From JASGKO01 sp049840595 (GTDB taxonomy: Bacteria > Verrucomicrobiota > Verrucomicrobiia > Chthoniobacterales > Chthoniobacteraceae): a stretch of 64,000 bases of DNA. The DNA is taken from assembly GCA_049840595.1 (NCBI GenBank), contig JASGKO010000021.1, forward strand, positions 66,659 through 130,658, in the 5' to 3' direction. Both the position numbers and the translations under genes were made by a program. The notes under the pieces were generated by a model. That model did no database searches. It had not been told where the DNA came from and saw only the letters and a list, made by a program, of their open reading frames with translations. How positions within the stretch are numbered: the stretch's first letter is position 1; every line of letters starts with the position of its first letter. Below are positions 45,541-53,440 of this stretch, piece after piece.

Positions 45541-46378
45541 CACGCCCCCCTTCCAAAAATGATGTCATCCTGAGCGCAATGCAGCGCAGCGAAATGGAGT
45601 CGAACGGATCTCTCACTGTTCCGGCACAGTGAGCGCCTCCATCCATTAAAAAGCCTCGGCACCCTCCCCGCGCAGAACCATTTGCCCCCCTTCAACTTCG
45701 CTCGGCGTGACCTTTTGGTGGGAAAGCGCGGCTTGCCAACACGAGCTGCACCCCACCCTCACGAGCTTTACCACATTTCCACTCGCCCAAAAAAAGCCTG
45801 CGCTAAAACCCGCGCGCTCGCCCAGCGACTCCACCTGCAACCCACGCCTTCCTTCCAAAAACCGATGTCATCCTGAGCGCAATGCAGCGCAGCGGAATGG
45901 AGTCGAACGGATCTCTCACTGTTCTGGCACAGTGAGCGCCTCCATCCATTAAAAAGCCTCGGCGCCCTCCCAGCGCAGAACCATTTGCCCCCCCTTCAAC
46001 TTCGCTCGGCGTGACCTTTTGGTGGGAAAGCGCGGCTTGCCAACGCGAGCTGCACCCCACCCTCACGAGCTTTACCACATTTCCACTCGCCCAAAAAAAG
46101 CCTGCGCTAAAACCCGCAAGCGTGGCCGTGACTCCACCTGCAACCCACGCACTCCATCCAAAAACCGATGTCATCCTGAGCGCAATGCAGCGCAGCGGAA
46201 TGGAGTCGAACGGATCTCTCACTGTTCTGGCGCAGTGAGCGCCTCCATCCATTAAGAAGCCTCGGCGCCCTCCCAGCGCAGAACCATTTGAGCCCCCTTC
46301 AACTTCGCTCGGCGTGACCTTTTGGTGGGAAAGCGCGGCTTGCCAATGCGAGCTGCACCCCACCTTCACGGGCTTGAT
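45541..46378. repeat. Tandem array of three ~303-bp repeat units (R3 family)
   Basis: Matching landmarks recur at a constant interval: GATGTCATCC at 45561, 45864 and 46167 (303 bases apart). Within each unit, CTCACTGTTC, GAACCATTTG, GGTGGGAAAGCGCGGCTTGCC and CGAGCTTTACCACATTTCCA are almost identical. The third unit is incomplete after about 46378. No protein signature is seen; frames that read through the array are produced by the repeat itself. Confidence 0.9.
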
Positions 46379-46390
46379 CGCGATTTCCTC

Positions 46391-46440
46391 GCACCCACAC
46401 TCCGCGTGCGCACGCCCTTGTCCACGGCACTCCGGGTCTC
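46391..46440. repeat. Interspersed repeat R5, copy 1
   Basis: CACACTCCGCGTGCGCACG, CCCTTGTCCACGGCACTCC. A near-identical copy lies at 48575-48624. It is about 50 bases long and contains small inverted stretches. Confidence 0.7.
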
Positions 46441-46598
46441 TCTCATCGCCGGAGCGAATGGACAAGGCTTACGGCGGAAAATCACCGCTGGTTTAACCGT
46501 GATAGATGAATTTGCATTGCGACGAAGACTCCGCTTTGGATTAATTCGCCGCTCGGCGCGGCTGGTTATGGCCGTCGCGCCACCCCAAGCGATTACTC

Positions 46599-48314
46599 AT
46601 GGACATTCAAATTCAGCTGACCCGCGTCGATTACCTCATCCTCATTTCCTACTTCGTCTTCGTCTTAGGAATCGGCTTCACCCTCAAGCGCTTCATGAAG
46701 GGGAGCGGCGATTTCTTCCTCTCGGGTCGCTCGATTCCCGCCTGGGTGACCGGCCTCGCCTTTCTCTCGGCCAATCTCGGCGCGCAGGAAGTGATCGGCA
46801 TGGCCGCCTCGGGCGCAAAGTACGGCATCATGACCAGCCACTTCTACTGGGTGGGCGCGATTCCCGCGATGGTCTTCCTCGCGATTTTCATGATGCCGTT
46901 CTACTACGGCTCCAAAGCCCGCTCGGTGCCGGAATATCTGAAAATGCGCTTCGATGAAAAGACGCGCGGGCTCAATGCGATCTCCTTCGCGGTGATGACG
47001 ATTTTTTCCTCCGGCATCTCGCTCCATGCGCTCGCCAAGCTGCTGGAGGTGCTCGTGCACTGGAACTACTGGACGTGCATGTTCGTCTCCGCCTTCATCG
47101 TGCTGGTCTATATCTTTCTCGGCGGTCTTACCTCGGCGATCTACAACGAGGTGCTGCAGTTCTTCATGATCGTCTTTGGCTTTGCCCCGCTCGTCTTCCT
47201 CGGCTTGAAGGATGCCGGCGGCTGGACCGCGCTGAAGGAAAAGCTGATCCCGGTGGCGACCGAGCAGCACTTTGCCGCGGGCACCTGGACGCACTCCTGG
47301 GTCCACATGGGCAGCGCCTTTGACAACCCGATGGGCATCAACTGGGTCGGCATGGTGGTCGGCCTCGGCTTCGTGCTTTCCTTCGGCTACTGGTGCACCG
47401 ACTTCCTCGTCGTGCAGCGCGCGATGGCGGCCAACTCGATGTCCGCCGCCCGCCGCACTCCGCTCATCGCGGCGATTCCCAAAATGCTCTTCCCGGCGCT
47501 GGTGATTCTCCCCGGCATGATCGCGATTGCCCTGCACCATTCCAGCGGCGGTCATTTCCTCCCGCTCTCCGAGGACGGCACGCCGGACTACAACATGACC
47601 ATCCCAGCCATGCTCGCGAAATACTTCCCGACCGGCCTGCTCGGCATCGGCTTCACGGCGCTGATGGCTTCCTTCATGTCCGGCATGGCGGGCAACGTGA
47701 CTGCGTTTAACACGGTGTGGACCTACGACATCTACCAGAGCTATCTCGCCAAAAACAAATCCGACACGCACTACCTGTGGATGGGCCGCTGGGCGACCGT
47801 CTTCGGCATCATCGTGAGCATCGGCGCGGCGATCATCGCCAAGCAGTTCAACAACATCATGGACATGCTGCAGCTCGTCTTCGGATTTGTGAACGCGCCC
47901 CTCTTCGCGACTTTCCTGCTCGGGATGTTCTGGAAGCGGACGACCGGGCACGGGGCCTTCTGGGGCTTGCTCGGCGGCACGCTCTTCGCCGCGCTCTTCC
48001 ATTTGTTCGCGATCACCGAGGGCGGCTCCCCGAGCTGGATCAAGGGCGGCGCGCTGGCGCAGAAGTTCATTTTCCATAGCGACATGGGCAAGAACTTCTG
48101 GATGGCGATCGTCGCGTGGTCGGCCTGCTTCCTCCTCACCGTCGTGATTTCGCTCGCCACCCGGCGCACGAAGACCGATGAGGAATTGAAGGGCCTCGTC
48201 TATTCGCTCACGCCGAAACCCGAGGCGGAAAACGAACCGTGGATTCAACGCCCCGCCGTGCTGGGCGCGATCATCATGGCCGTGGCCATCCTCATGAACC
48301 TCATTTTTGCCTGA
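46599..48314 (+). CDS. Sodium/solute symporter (SSS family)
   Basis: A 571-residue transporter with about 14 membrane segments. It starts MDIQIQLTRVDYLILISYF and contains FFLSGRSIPAWVTGLAFLS and LSANLGAQEVIGMAA in the sodium and substrate site region (residues 40-70), typical for SglT-like sugar or solute carriers. The length is normal for the family. It uses the sodium gradient to import a sugar or related solute. A 66-residue membrane protein follows at 20 bases and is probably its partner. A purine or pectin substrate is possible from context, but not shown. Confidence 0.87.
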   Translation: MDIQIQLTRVDYLILISYFVFVLGIGFTLKRFMKGSGDFFLSGRSIPAWVTGLAFLSANLGAQEVIGMAASGAKYGIMTSHFYWVGAIPAMVFLAIFMMPFYYGSKARSVPEYLKMRFDEKTRGLNAISFAVMTIFSSGISLHALAKLLEVLVHWNYWTCMFVSAFIVLVYIFLGGLTSAIYNEVLQFFMIVFGFAPLVFLGLKDAGGWTALKEKLIPVATEQHFAAGTWTHSWVHMGSAFDNPMGINWVGMVVGLGFVLSFGYWCTDFLVVQRAMAANSMSAARRTPLIAAIPKMLFPALVILPGMIAIALHHSSGGHFLPLSEDGTPDYNMTIPAMLAKYFPTGLLGIGFTALMASFMSGMAGNVTAFNTVWTYDIYQSYLAKNKSDTHYLWMGRWATVFGIIVSIGAAIIAKQFNNIMDMLQLVFGFVNAPLFATFLLGMFWKRTTGHGAFWGLLGGTLFAALFHLFAITEGGSPSWIKGGALAQKFIFHSDMGKNFWMAIVAWSACFLLTVVISLATRRTKTDEELKGLVYSLTPKPEAENEPWIQRPAVLGAIIMAVAILMNLIFA

Positions 48315-48334
48315 GCTGAAACAAGGAATATCCT

Positions 48335-48535
48335 ATGAACTTTGATCTGCGATTCCCCGTTGGCCTGATGTTCGTCATCTTCGGCCTCATCCTGACCACG
48401 GTCGGCCTCCTCGGCGGCCCCGAGCTCACTGCGAAATCCCTCGGCATCAACATGAACCTCTGGTGGGGCCTCGTGCAACTCGCCTTCGGCAGCGTGATGC
48501 TCCTCCTCGCCGTGCGCGGCAAGCCGAAGCCGTAA
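48335..48535 (+). CDS. Small membrane protein linked to the symporter
   Basis: A 66-residue protein, starting MNFDLRFPVGLMFVIFGLIL, with two hydrophobic segments (about 9-27 and 43-59). An AAGGA ribosome site lies about 8 bases before the start. It follows the symporter by 20 bases on the same strand. Small two-helix partners of this type are often found beside SSS-type carriers, but its role is unknown. Confidence 0.75.
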   Translation: MNFDLRFPVGLMFVIFGLILTTVGLLGGPELTAKSLGINMNLWWGLVQLAFGSVMLLLAVRGKPKP

Positions 48536-48574
48536 TTCACCTCCCGCAGAGACGCCCCCTCTCCCTCTCTCCCT

Positions 48575-48624
48575 CGTGCCCACACTCCGTGTGGGCACGC
48601 CCTTGTCCGCGACACTCCGTGTCC
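48575..48624. repeat. Interspersed repeat R5, copy 2
   Basis: CCCACACTCCGTGTGGGCACG and CCCTTGTCCGCGACACTCC match the copy at 46391, with a perfect inner palindrome, CCCACACTCCGTGTGGG-like. Confidence 0.7.
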
Positions 48625-48744
48625 CCGGCTTTTTGCCACCACTCCGCCGCAAGGGCTCGCGCCAGGGAAAGCGAGCCGTCACTCTATTCATGCACGCGCA
48701 CTCAACGACACGGGGTGTGGGAGCGAGGAAGAACTAATTACCCG

Positions 48745-48899
48745 AATTTTTTAAGACAGGATGAACAAGATGAACCGGATGGCAAAAATTCCAAATCACC
48801 CATCATTTATTCATCCCGTAAATCCTGTTCATCCTGTCCGAAAATCTCTTTCCGATAGAACCCTTTTCCCCAACGGCCCACAGGGCCATGGCTACAGCG
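48745..48899. repeat. Interspersed repeat R1, copy 4
   Basis: GACAGGATGAACAAGATG, then GGATGGCAAAAATTCC in the left arm, and CCCGTAAATCCTGTTCATCC in the right. The outer arm CCCCAACGGCCCACAGGGCC (48868) matches the right outer arm of the copy at 28586; the left outer arm is missing. Confidence 0.8.
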
Positions 48900-48952
48900 A
48901 CTGCGCAGAATGGATTCCCTCCTCTGCGTCTCCGCGCCTCTGCGGTGAATGA

Positions 48953-49777
48953 TCAGCGAGTAATCGTCGCCTCGATCTGGCCGTGGGGCTCGTCGGTGGC
49001 GGTGAAGACTTCGTTTTTGTTTTCGAGGCCGAAAGGGGTGAAATTCACGAGCAGGCAATGCTTGTTCGGCATCGCGAGATGGATCTCGGAAATCTCCGGG
49101 ACCGCCGCGAGCGCCGCACTGCCCATCTCAAACATCGTCCCCTGCACCGACGCGCTATAGTTCTCGCAAAAGGGCTGCACCATCGCGGAAATGATCGCGA
49201 GGTTCGCATTCGCAAAGCTGGTCGGATGCGCGCTCCATTTCCACGTCGCGGTGCACGAGGTGGCAAAGATGCGGTCCTTCGTTTCGGGCAGGGTGGTGAA
49301 CTCACACTTCGGATAGCCCTCGAAACCCGATTCGGTGGACTTCAAGATCAGCCAGTCGCTGACTCCCGATTCCAGCGTCTCGCCCCCGGCGGTCGCGGTG
49401 GCGCGGCAAAGCGGTGACGGCGAACCCGGCGCGGTGAAGCTGTGCGGATGCCCGCCGATCCGCTGCCAGACGCGCTCCTTCACCTCGACCGTCGCCTGAT
49501 GAATCTGCGGATACTTGCCGACAAAATGCTTCGCGAGCGTCAGCGCGAACCGCTCGGAATCGTGACCGAGATGATCTTTCGCCAGGACGTTGATCGTGTT
49601 CTTGATCGTGTCGGTGGGGACGACTTTGCTGTTGTCCGATTCGGTGTAGGAGGTCTCGAAATCGCCGCTCATCATGGCTTTGACGTCGAGTTCCTTCACC
49701 GTGTGCATCTCGCCTTCGCGGATGATTTTCACCACGCGCACGCGGCCCTTGCCGTATTGCGAAGATTTCAGCTTCAT
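48953..49777 (-). CDS. Urate oxidase (uricase)
   Basis: A 274-residue cofactor-independent oxidase that turns urate into 5-hydroxyisourate. MKLKSSQYGKGRVRVVKI begins with the conserved Lys used in catalysis; DNSKVVPTDTIKNTINVLA contains the Thr of the active site, and MPNKHCLLVNFTPFG near the C-terminus the His. Length is slightly shorter than most (about 290-300). It is translated from an ATG overlapping the stop of the upstream class III aminotransferase (ATGA). It probably degrades purines brought in by the transporters at 51604 and 53441. Enzymes for the next steps are not in the window. Confidence 0.92.
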   Translation of the reverse strand: MKLKSSQYGKGRVRVVKIIREGEMHTVKELDVKAMMSGDFETSYTESDNSKVVPTDTIKNTINVLAKDHLGHDSERFALTLAKHFVGKYPQIHQATVEVKERVWQRIGGHPHSFTAPGSPSPLCRATATAGGETLESGVSDWLILKSTESGFEGYPKCEFTTLPETKDRIFATSCTATWKWSAHPTSFANANLAIISAMVQPFCENYSASVQGTMFEMGSAALAAVPEISEIHLAMPNKHCLLVNFTPFGLENKNEVFTATDEPHGQIEATITR

Positions 49778-51114
49778 AGGCTGGAAAAGCAGAGGTCGAG
49801 CACTTCGAGCATGAAATCGGCGTCCGCTTCGGTAATGCACATCGGCGGCTTGATCCGCAGCACGTTGCCGAAGTAGCCGCCCTTGCCGATGAGCAGGCCG
49901 TAATCCTTCGCCAGGTCGAACACGCGCAGGCATTCTTCCTTCGCCGGCACCTTGGTCGTGCGGTCCTTGACCAGCTCGACGCCGATCATCAGTCCCTTGC
50001 CGCGCACTTCGCCGATGATGGGGTGCTTCTCCGCCAGCTTCTCAAAGCCCGCGGTCAGCTTCGCGCCGATCTTCAGCGCGTTCGCCTGCAAGCCCTCGCG
50101 GTCGATCACCTCCAGCACCGCCTTGCCCTGCGCCATGCACACGGGGTTGCCGCCGAAGGTATTGAAATGGATGCGCGAGGTGAACGCCGCCGCAATCTCC
50201 GGCGTGGTGACGACCGCCGCCAGCGGGACGCCATTGCCGATGCCCTTCGCCATCGTGACGATATCGGGCACCACGCCCTGCGTCTCGAAGCCCCAGTAAT
50301 CCGTGCCGGTGCGGCCAAAGCCCGCCTGCACTTCATCCGCGATGCACACGCCGCCCGCCGCACGCACGTGCTCGTAGGCCTTGGCCAGATAGCCGTCGGG
50401 AAACACCACCGCCCCGCCCACGCCTTGAATCGACTCTGCAATGAACGCCGCCACCTTCCCCGAGGTCGCGAATTGCAGCACGCTCTTCACGTCGCCCGCA
50501 TATTTCTCGCCCGCCTGCGGATCGTCGCTGCCCCACGGCCCGCGGTAGGTATCCGGCGCCAGCGCATGATGCACGCCAAAGCTGTGCGGCACGTTGAATT
50601 TCCAGGTGCTGTGCGAGGTGAGCCCCATCGTGGCCTGGCTGCCGCCGTGGTAGCCGTTGCGCAACGCGATCACGTCGAAATTCCCGGTGTAGGCGCGCGC
50701 CATCAGGATCGCGAGGTCGTTGGCCTCGGAACCGGAGTTGGTGAAGTAGCACACCTTGAGATTGCCGGGCATTTTGGATGCGAGCGCCTTCGCATACTCG
50801 GCGATGTTCGGGTGCAAATAAATCGTGGTCGTATGCTGGAGCGTCTCCGCCTGCCGGTTCGCCGCCGCCACGATGTCGGGATGGCAATGCCCGACACTCA
50901 CGGTCACGATCCCCGCGAAGCCATCGAGGTAACGCCGTCCCTTTTCATCATAGAGATACTGCCCACGCCCTTCCACGATCATGATCGGCTTCGTGTAGTA
51001 GGTGAAGATGGCGGGGTTGACGAACTCCTTGCGCATCGCCAGCACTTCCTCGGCACTCGGGCCGGTATAAGGCTGCGGCTGGTGGGAGAACGGGGGTAAC
51101 TCGGGTGTTTTCAT
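49774..51114 (-). CDS. Class III PLP-dependent aminotransferase (AGXT2-like)
   Basis: A 446-residue enzyme. Motifs are TNSGSEANDLAILMARAY near residue 108, DEVQAGFGRTGTDYWGF near 250, and MAKGIGNGVPLAAV with the PLP lysine near 277. Similarity is greatest to alanine-glyoxylate aminotransferase 2 types, which move amino groups between glyoxylate and alanine or beta-amino acids. Glyoxylate is a product of urate breakdown, so the position next to uricase is sensible. The start at 51114 was picked because residues before it are encoded within the R2 repeat. Its stop overlaps the uricase start. Confidence 0.88.
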   Translation of the reverse strand: MKTPELPPFSHQPQPYTGPSAEEVLAMRKEFVNPAIFTYYTKPIMIVEGRGQYLYDEKGRRYLDGFAGIVTVSVGHCHPDIVAAANRQAETLQHTTTIYLHPNIAEYAKALASKMPGNLKVCYFTNSGSEANDLAILMARAYTGNFDVIALRNGYHGGSQATMGLTSHSTWKFNVPHSFGVHHALAPDTYRGPWGSDDPQAGEKYAGDVKSVLQFATSGKVAAFIAESIQGVGGAVVFPDGYLAKAYEHVRAAGGVCIADEVQAGFGRTGTDYWGFETQGVVPDIVTMAKGIGNGVPLAAVVTTPEIAAAFTSRIHFNTFGGNPVCMAQGKAVLEVIDREGLQANALKIGAKLTAGFEKLAEKHPIIGEVRGKGLMIGVELVKDRTTKVPAKEECLRVFDLAKDYGLLIGKGGYFGNVLRIKPPMCITEADADFMLEVLDLCFSSL

Positions 51115-51136
51115 AAAAAAGGAAAGCTGGAAGAAC

Positions 51137-51169
51137 TTTAACCGCGGATGACGCGGATGGGTACGGATA
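51137..51169 (+). repeat. Left 33-bp inverted repeat of the GxxExxY element (R2)
   Basis: TTTAACCGCGGATGACGCGG starts this arm, which is an exact reverse complement of 51586-51618 over all 33 bases. It lies 7 bases from the stop of the GxxExxY gene and 22 bases upstream of the aminotransferase start. Confidence 0.95.
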
Positions 51170-51176
51170 TTTTTGA

Positions 51177-51578
51177 TTAAAGGACTACTTCGACGGGAAC
51201 GGACTCCTGCTTTACAACTCGCTTCCATGCGAGGCGGGCGTGTTTGAAATTTACGAGCAGCGCGAGGTTGAAGCCGGTAATCGCAAGGTAGCCCAGCATC
51301 TGCGCGACGTGGTTCTGATTGAAATCCTCCACCACTTTTGCGTCCACGATGACCGCATCATTGATGATCAAATCCGGAACGAGCATCCCGACAATTTGTC
51401 CGTCGTAACGAACGGCAAACTGCCTTTGCTGCTCCACCTGGCACCCCTGCTTTCGGAGTTCGATCACCAGCGCATTCTCATAAATCTTCTCGTCCAGACC
51501 CGGCTTCAAAGTATTCAGCACCTGAATCGCTGCGCCAATGATCGCTTTACTCAGACTTTCGTGAACCAGCGTATTCAT
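51177..51578 (-). CDS. GxxExxY protein, PD-(D/E)xK nuclease-like
   Basis: A 133-residue protein of the GxxExxY family: GLDEKIYENAL (residues 27-37) is the defining motif. It also has LVPDLIINDAVIVDAKV (67-83), which fits the PD...(D/E)xK nuclease core with Lys at residue 82. The fold would be that of a small DNA- or RNA-cleaving enzyme, but no activity is known to me. The gene is surrounded exactly by 33-bp inverted repeats and reads against no neighbour. The start ATG at 51578 lies just inside the right arm, so the promoter must be very near or in the repeat. Confidence 0.9.
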   Translation of the reverse strand: MNTLVHESLSKAIIGAAIQVLNTLKPGLDEKIYENALVIELRKQGCQVEQQRQFAVRYDGQIVGMLVPDLIINDAVIVDAKVVEDFNQNHVAQMLGYLAITGFNLALLVNFKHARLAWKRVVKQESVPVEVVL

Positions 51579-51585
51579 AGGAAAT

Positions 51586-51618
51586 TATCCGTACCCATCC
51601 GCGTCATCCGCGGTTAAA
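51586..51618 (-). repeat. Right 33-bp inverted repeat of the GxxExxY element (R2)
   Basis: The exact reverse complement of 51137-51169. Its inner 15 bases are shared with the end of the NCS1 transporter gene: the last residues, FNRG and the stop, are encoded by the repeat. Confidence 0.95.
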
Positions 51619-53121
51619 AACCTCCTGGGAAACAACTCCTTTTTTCGCAGGAAGCGAGCGGAAAACCAGATAGAGCACAAACGCAATCCCGAAGCCGACG
51701 AACCACGAATAGCTATAGAGGCTTACGAGAAAAGCAGGCACGTGAGACGCCGACACCGCTTTGATCGCCACCAGAAAGCCCGGCCCGTTCGGCAGGATGG
51801 CGAGGACGAGCGCCACGATCGCGGCGAGGCCGTAGCCACCGGTGTAGCGATACTCGCCCGCCTCGTCGTAGAGGGCCTTCGCATCCAGCTTCGTCCCGCG
51901 ATAGACAAAATAATCCGCAATCAAAATCCCCCCGATCGGCCCCAGCAACGAGCCGTAGCCGATGAGCCAGGTGAAAATGTAGCCGCTCGGATCGGCCAGC
52001 AATTTCCACGGCATGATGAAAATGCCGATGACTCCCGTAATCAGCCCGCCGAGCCGGAAGGAAATCCGCTTCGGCGCGAGGTGCGCAAAATCATTCGCCG
52101 GGCTCACCACATTCGCCGCGATATTCGTCGCCAGCGTGGCGATGCACAGCGCCAGCATCGCCACGATCAGCACCAGCGGATTCGTGAAGCGCGTCAGCAC
52201 ATCGGTCGGGTCCCAGATCGTTTCATGATAAATGATCGTCGTCGCCGAGGTCACCGCCACGCCGATGAAGGAATAGAGCGCCATCGTCGGCGGCAGCCCG
52301 ATCGTCTGCCCGAGCATCTGGTCGCGCTGCGTGCCCGCGTAGCGCGAGAAGTCCGGGATGTTCAACGAGAGCGTCGCCCAGAAGCCGATCATCCCCGTCA
52401 GCGTCGGAAAGAAGAAGGCCCAGAACTGCCCCGCCTTCGGCTGCCCCGGATCGAACGCCGAAGGCTGCGCCAGAATCGGCCCCAACCCGCCCGCGCTCTT
52501 GCACGCCCACGCCAGCAGCACCAGCCCGAGCACAATCAAGAGCGGCGCCTTGATCGACAACAACACGCGGATCGTGTGAATCCCGCGAAAGATCACCCAC
52601 ATATTGATCCCCCAGAAAAAGAGAAAGCACAGCAGTTGCGGCAGGCTGATTCCCAGCGCGCCCAGCGGCACCGCCTTCGCCACCGACGGCACGAAGACCC
52701 CGAGGATTTTGCAAATCGCCTCCCCGCCAATCCACGTCTGAATCCCGAACCACCCGCACGCCACCAGCGCTCGCAGCACCGCCGGCACATTCGCCCCCTT
52801 GATGCCAAACGCCGCGCGACAATAAACCGGAAACGGAATCCCGTATTTCGTCCCCGCATGCGCATTCAGCACCATCGGCACCAGCACGATCACGTTGCCG
52901 AGAAAGATGGTGAGGATCGCCTGCCACCAGTTCATCCCGCCACCGATCAGCGACGAGGCGAGCATGTAGGTGGGGATGCAAGCCGCCATGGAGATCCACA
53001 GGGCGGCGAAGTTCCAAAGATGCCAGGTCCGGGCAGAAACGGGGACGGGCGCAAGATCTGCGTTGTATAAATTGCTGCCCTCCAGCCCTGCGGGAACCAC
53101 GTGATCGGGAGACGTGTTCAT
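51604..53121 (-). CDS. NCS1-family nucleobase/allantoin transporter
   Basis: A 505-residue carrier with about 12 membrane helices. The N-terminal LYNADLAPVPVSARTWHLWN (residues 18-37) is the NCS1 signature. GWFGIQTWIGGEAI (near 119-132) corresponds to the substrate-binding helix. Members import uracil, cytosine, allantoin or hydantoins by cation symport. Uricase and aminotransferase nearby suggest a purine product such as urate or allantoin. The last few residues and stop lie in the R2 right arm, so the native C-terminus may have been replaced. I start at ATG 53121, where the family alignment begins. Confidence 0.87.
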   Translation of the reverse strand: MNTSPDHVVPAGLEGSNLYNADLAPVPVSARTWHLWNFAALWISMAACIPTYMLASSLIGGGMNWWQAILTIFLGNVIVLVPMVLNAHAGTKYGIPFPVYCRAAFGIKGANVPAVLRALVACGWFGIQTWIGGEAICKILGVFVPSVAKAVPLGALGISLPQLLCFLFFWGINMWVIFRGIHTIRVLLSIKAPLLIVLGLVLLAWACKSAGGLGPILAQPSAFDPGQPKAGQFWAFFFPTLTGMIGFWATLSLNIPDFSRYAGTQRDQMLGQTIGLPPTMALYSFIGVAVTSATTIIYHETIWDPTDVLTRFTNPLVLIVAMLALCIATLATNIAANVVSPANDFAHLAPKRISFRLGGLITGVIGIFIMPWKLLADPSGYIFTWLIGYGSLLGPIGGILIADYFVYRGTKLDAKALYDEAGEYRYTGGYGLAAIVALVLAILPNGPGFLVAIKAVSASHVPAFLVSLYSYSWFVGFGIAFVLYLVFRSLPAKKGVVSQEVFNRG

Positions 53122-53271
53122 TCGCGTAATCGGTTGAGCATGCCGGGAATTATTACGAATGCAAGACTTTTGCCACGGAGTCATTGAGGGATGAGCCAGC
53201 GAAACACCCCAAAGAAGCGAATCAAGACCCGCCAGCATTTCGGGATGACCGCTAGATAAAACGATCTGCGA

Positions 53272-53294
53272 AATCCGCGTCCGCCGCGGTTAAA
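53272..53294. repeat. Interspersed repeat R2, single arm
   Basis: AATCCGCGTCCGCCGCGGTT matches the right arm at 51586, with one change in the middle. No partner arm is visible. Confidence 0.7.
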
Positions 53295-53302
53295 AATTCC
53301 CC

Positions 53303-53333
53303 TCTTCGTGTCCTTCGTGCGCTTCGTGGTAAA
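53303..53333. repeat. Interspersed repeat R4, copy 1
   Basis: CTTCGTGTCCTTCGTGCG, then CTTCGTGGTAAA; the same pattern is at 55115 and, inverted, at 54705. It directly follows an R2 arm, giving a composite. Confidence 0.7.
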
Positions 53334-53440
53334 TCCCTTCTCCCGCCGCCCGTGCCGCGGCCGCCGCGGTTCATCCTCCGGCCAGTGCTCAAAATGTCAC
53401 CTTGCAATTTCGCCTCAACGAAATAGCATCCGCCTCTCAA

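Larger units (their letters stand above)
45447..46598. other. Intergenic region filled by 303-bp tandem repeats
   Basis: No credible gene is seen in this 1152-base gap. It holds a terminator (45464-45502), the tandem R3 array (45541-46378) and an R5 copy (46391-46440); the final 150 bases should include the promoter of the symporter. Confidence 0.7.
48536..48952. other. Intergenic region of repeats
   Basis: No gene is visible in this 417-base gap. R5 (48575-48624) and R1 (48745-48899) take most of it. Both neighbouring genes point into it, so transcription ends here. Confidence 0.6.
51137..51618. mobile_element. 482-bp GxxExxY element bounded by perfect inverted repeats
   Basis: The unit consists of a 33-bp left arm, 7 bases, the GxxExxY gene, 7 bases and a perfect 33-bp right arm. 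The bases AAC occur just outside both ends, possibly a 3-bp target duplication. Gene-less relatives of the arms occur at 12055, 17788 and 53272. No transposase is coded, so movement would need help or the GxxExxY protein itself. The right arm overlaps the end of the NCS1 transporter gene, giving it its last codons and stop. Confidence 0.65.
53122..53440. other. Intergenic region between divergent transporters
   Basis: A 319-base gap with an R2 arm (53272-53294) and an R4 copy (53303-53333). It must hold promoters for the NCS1 and CNT transporter genes; I see no clear box. Confidence 0.5.

Noticed and set aside
45541..46378. The tandem array as a CRISPR
   Set aside because: The units are about 303 bases and similar throughout; there are no short repeats with unique spacers.
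45803..46465. A 220-codon minus-strand frame with repeating peptide
   Set aside because: It reads through the 303-bp tandem units, which are divisible by three; the peptide repeats because the DNA does.
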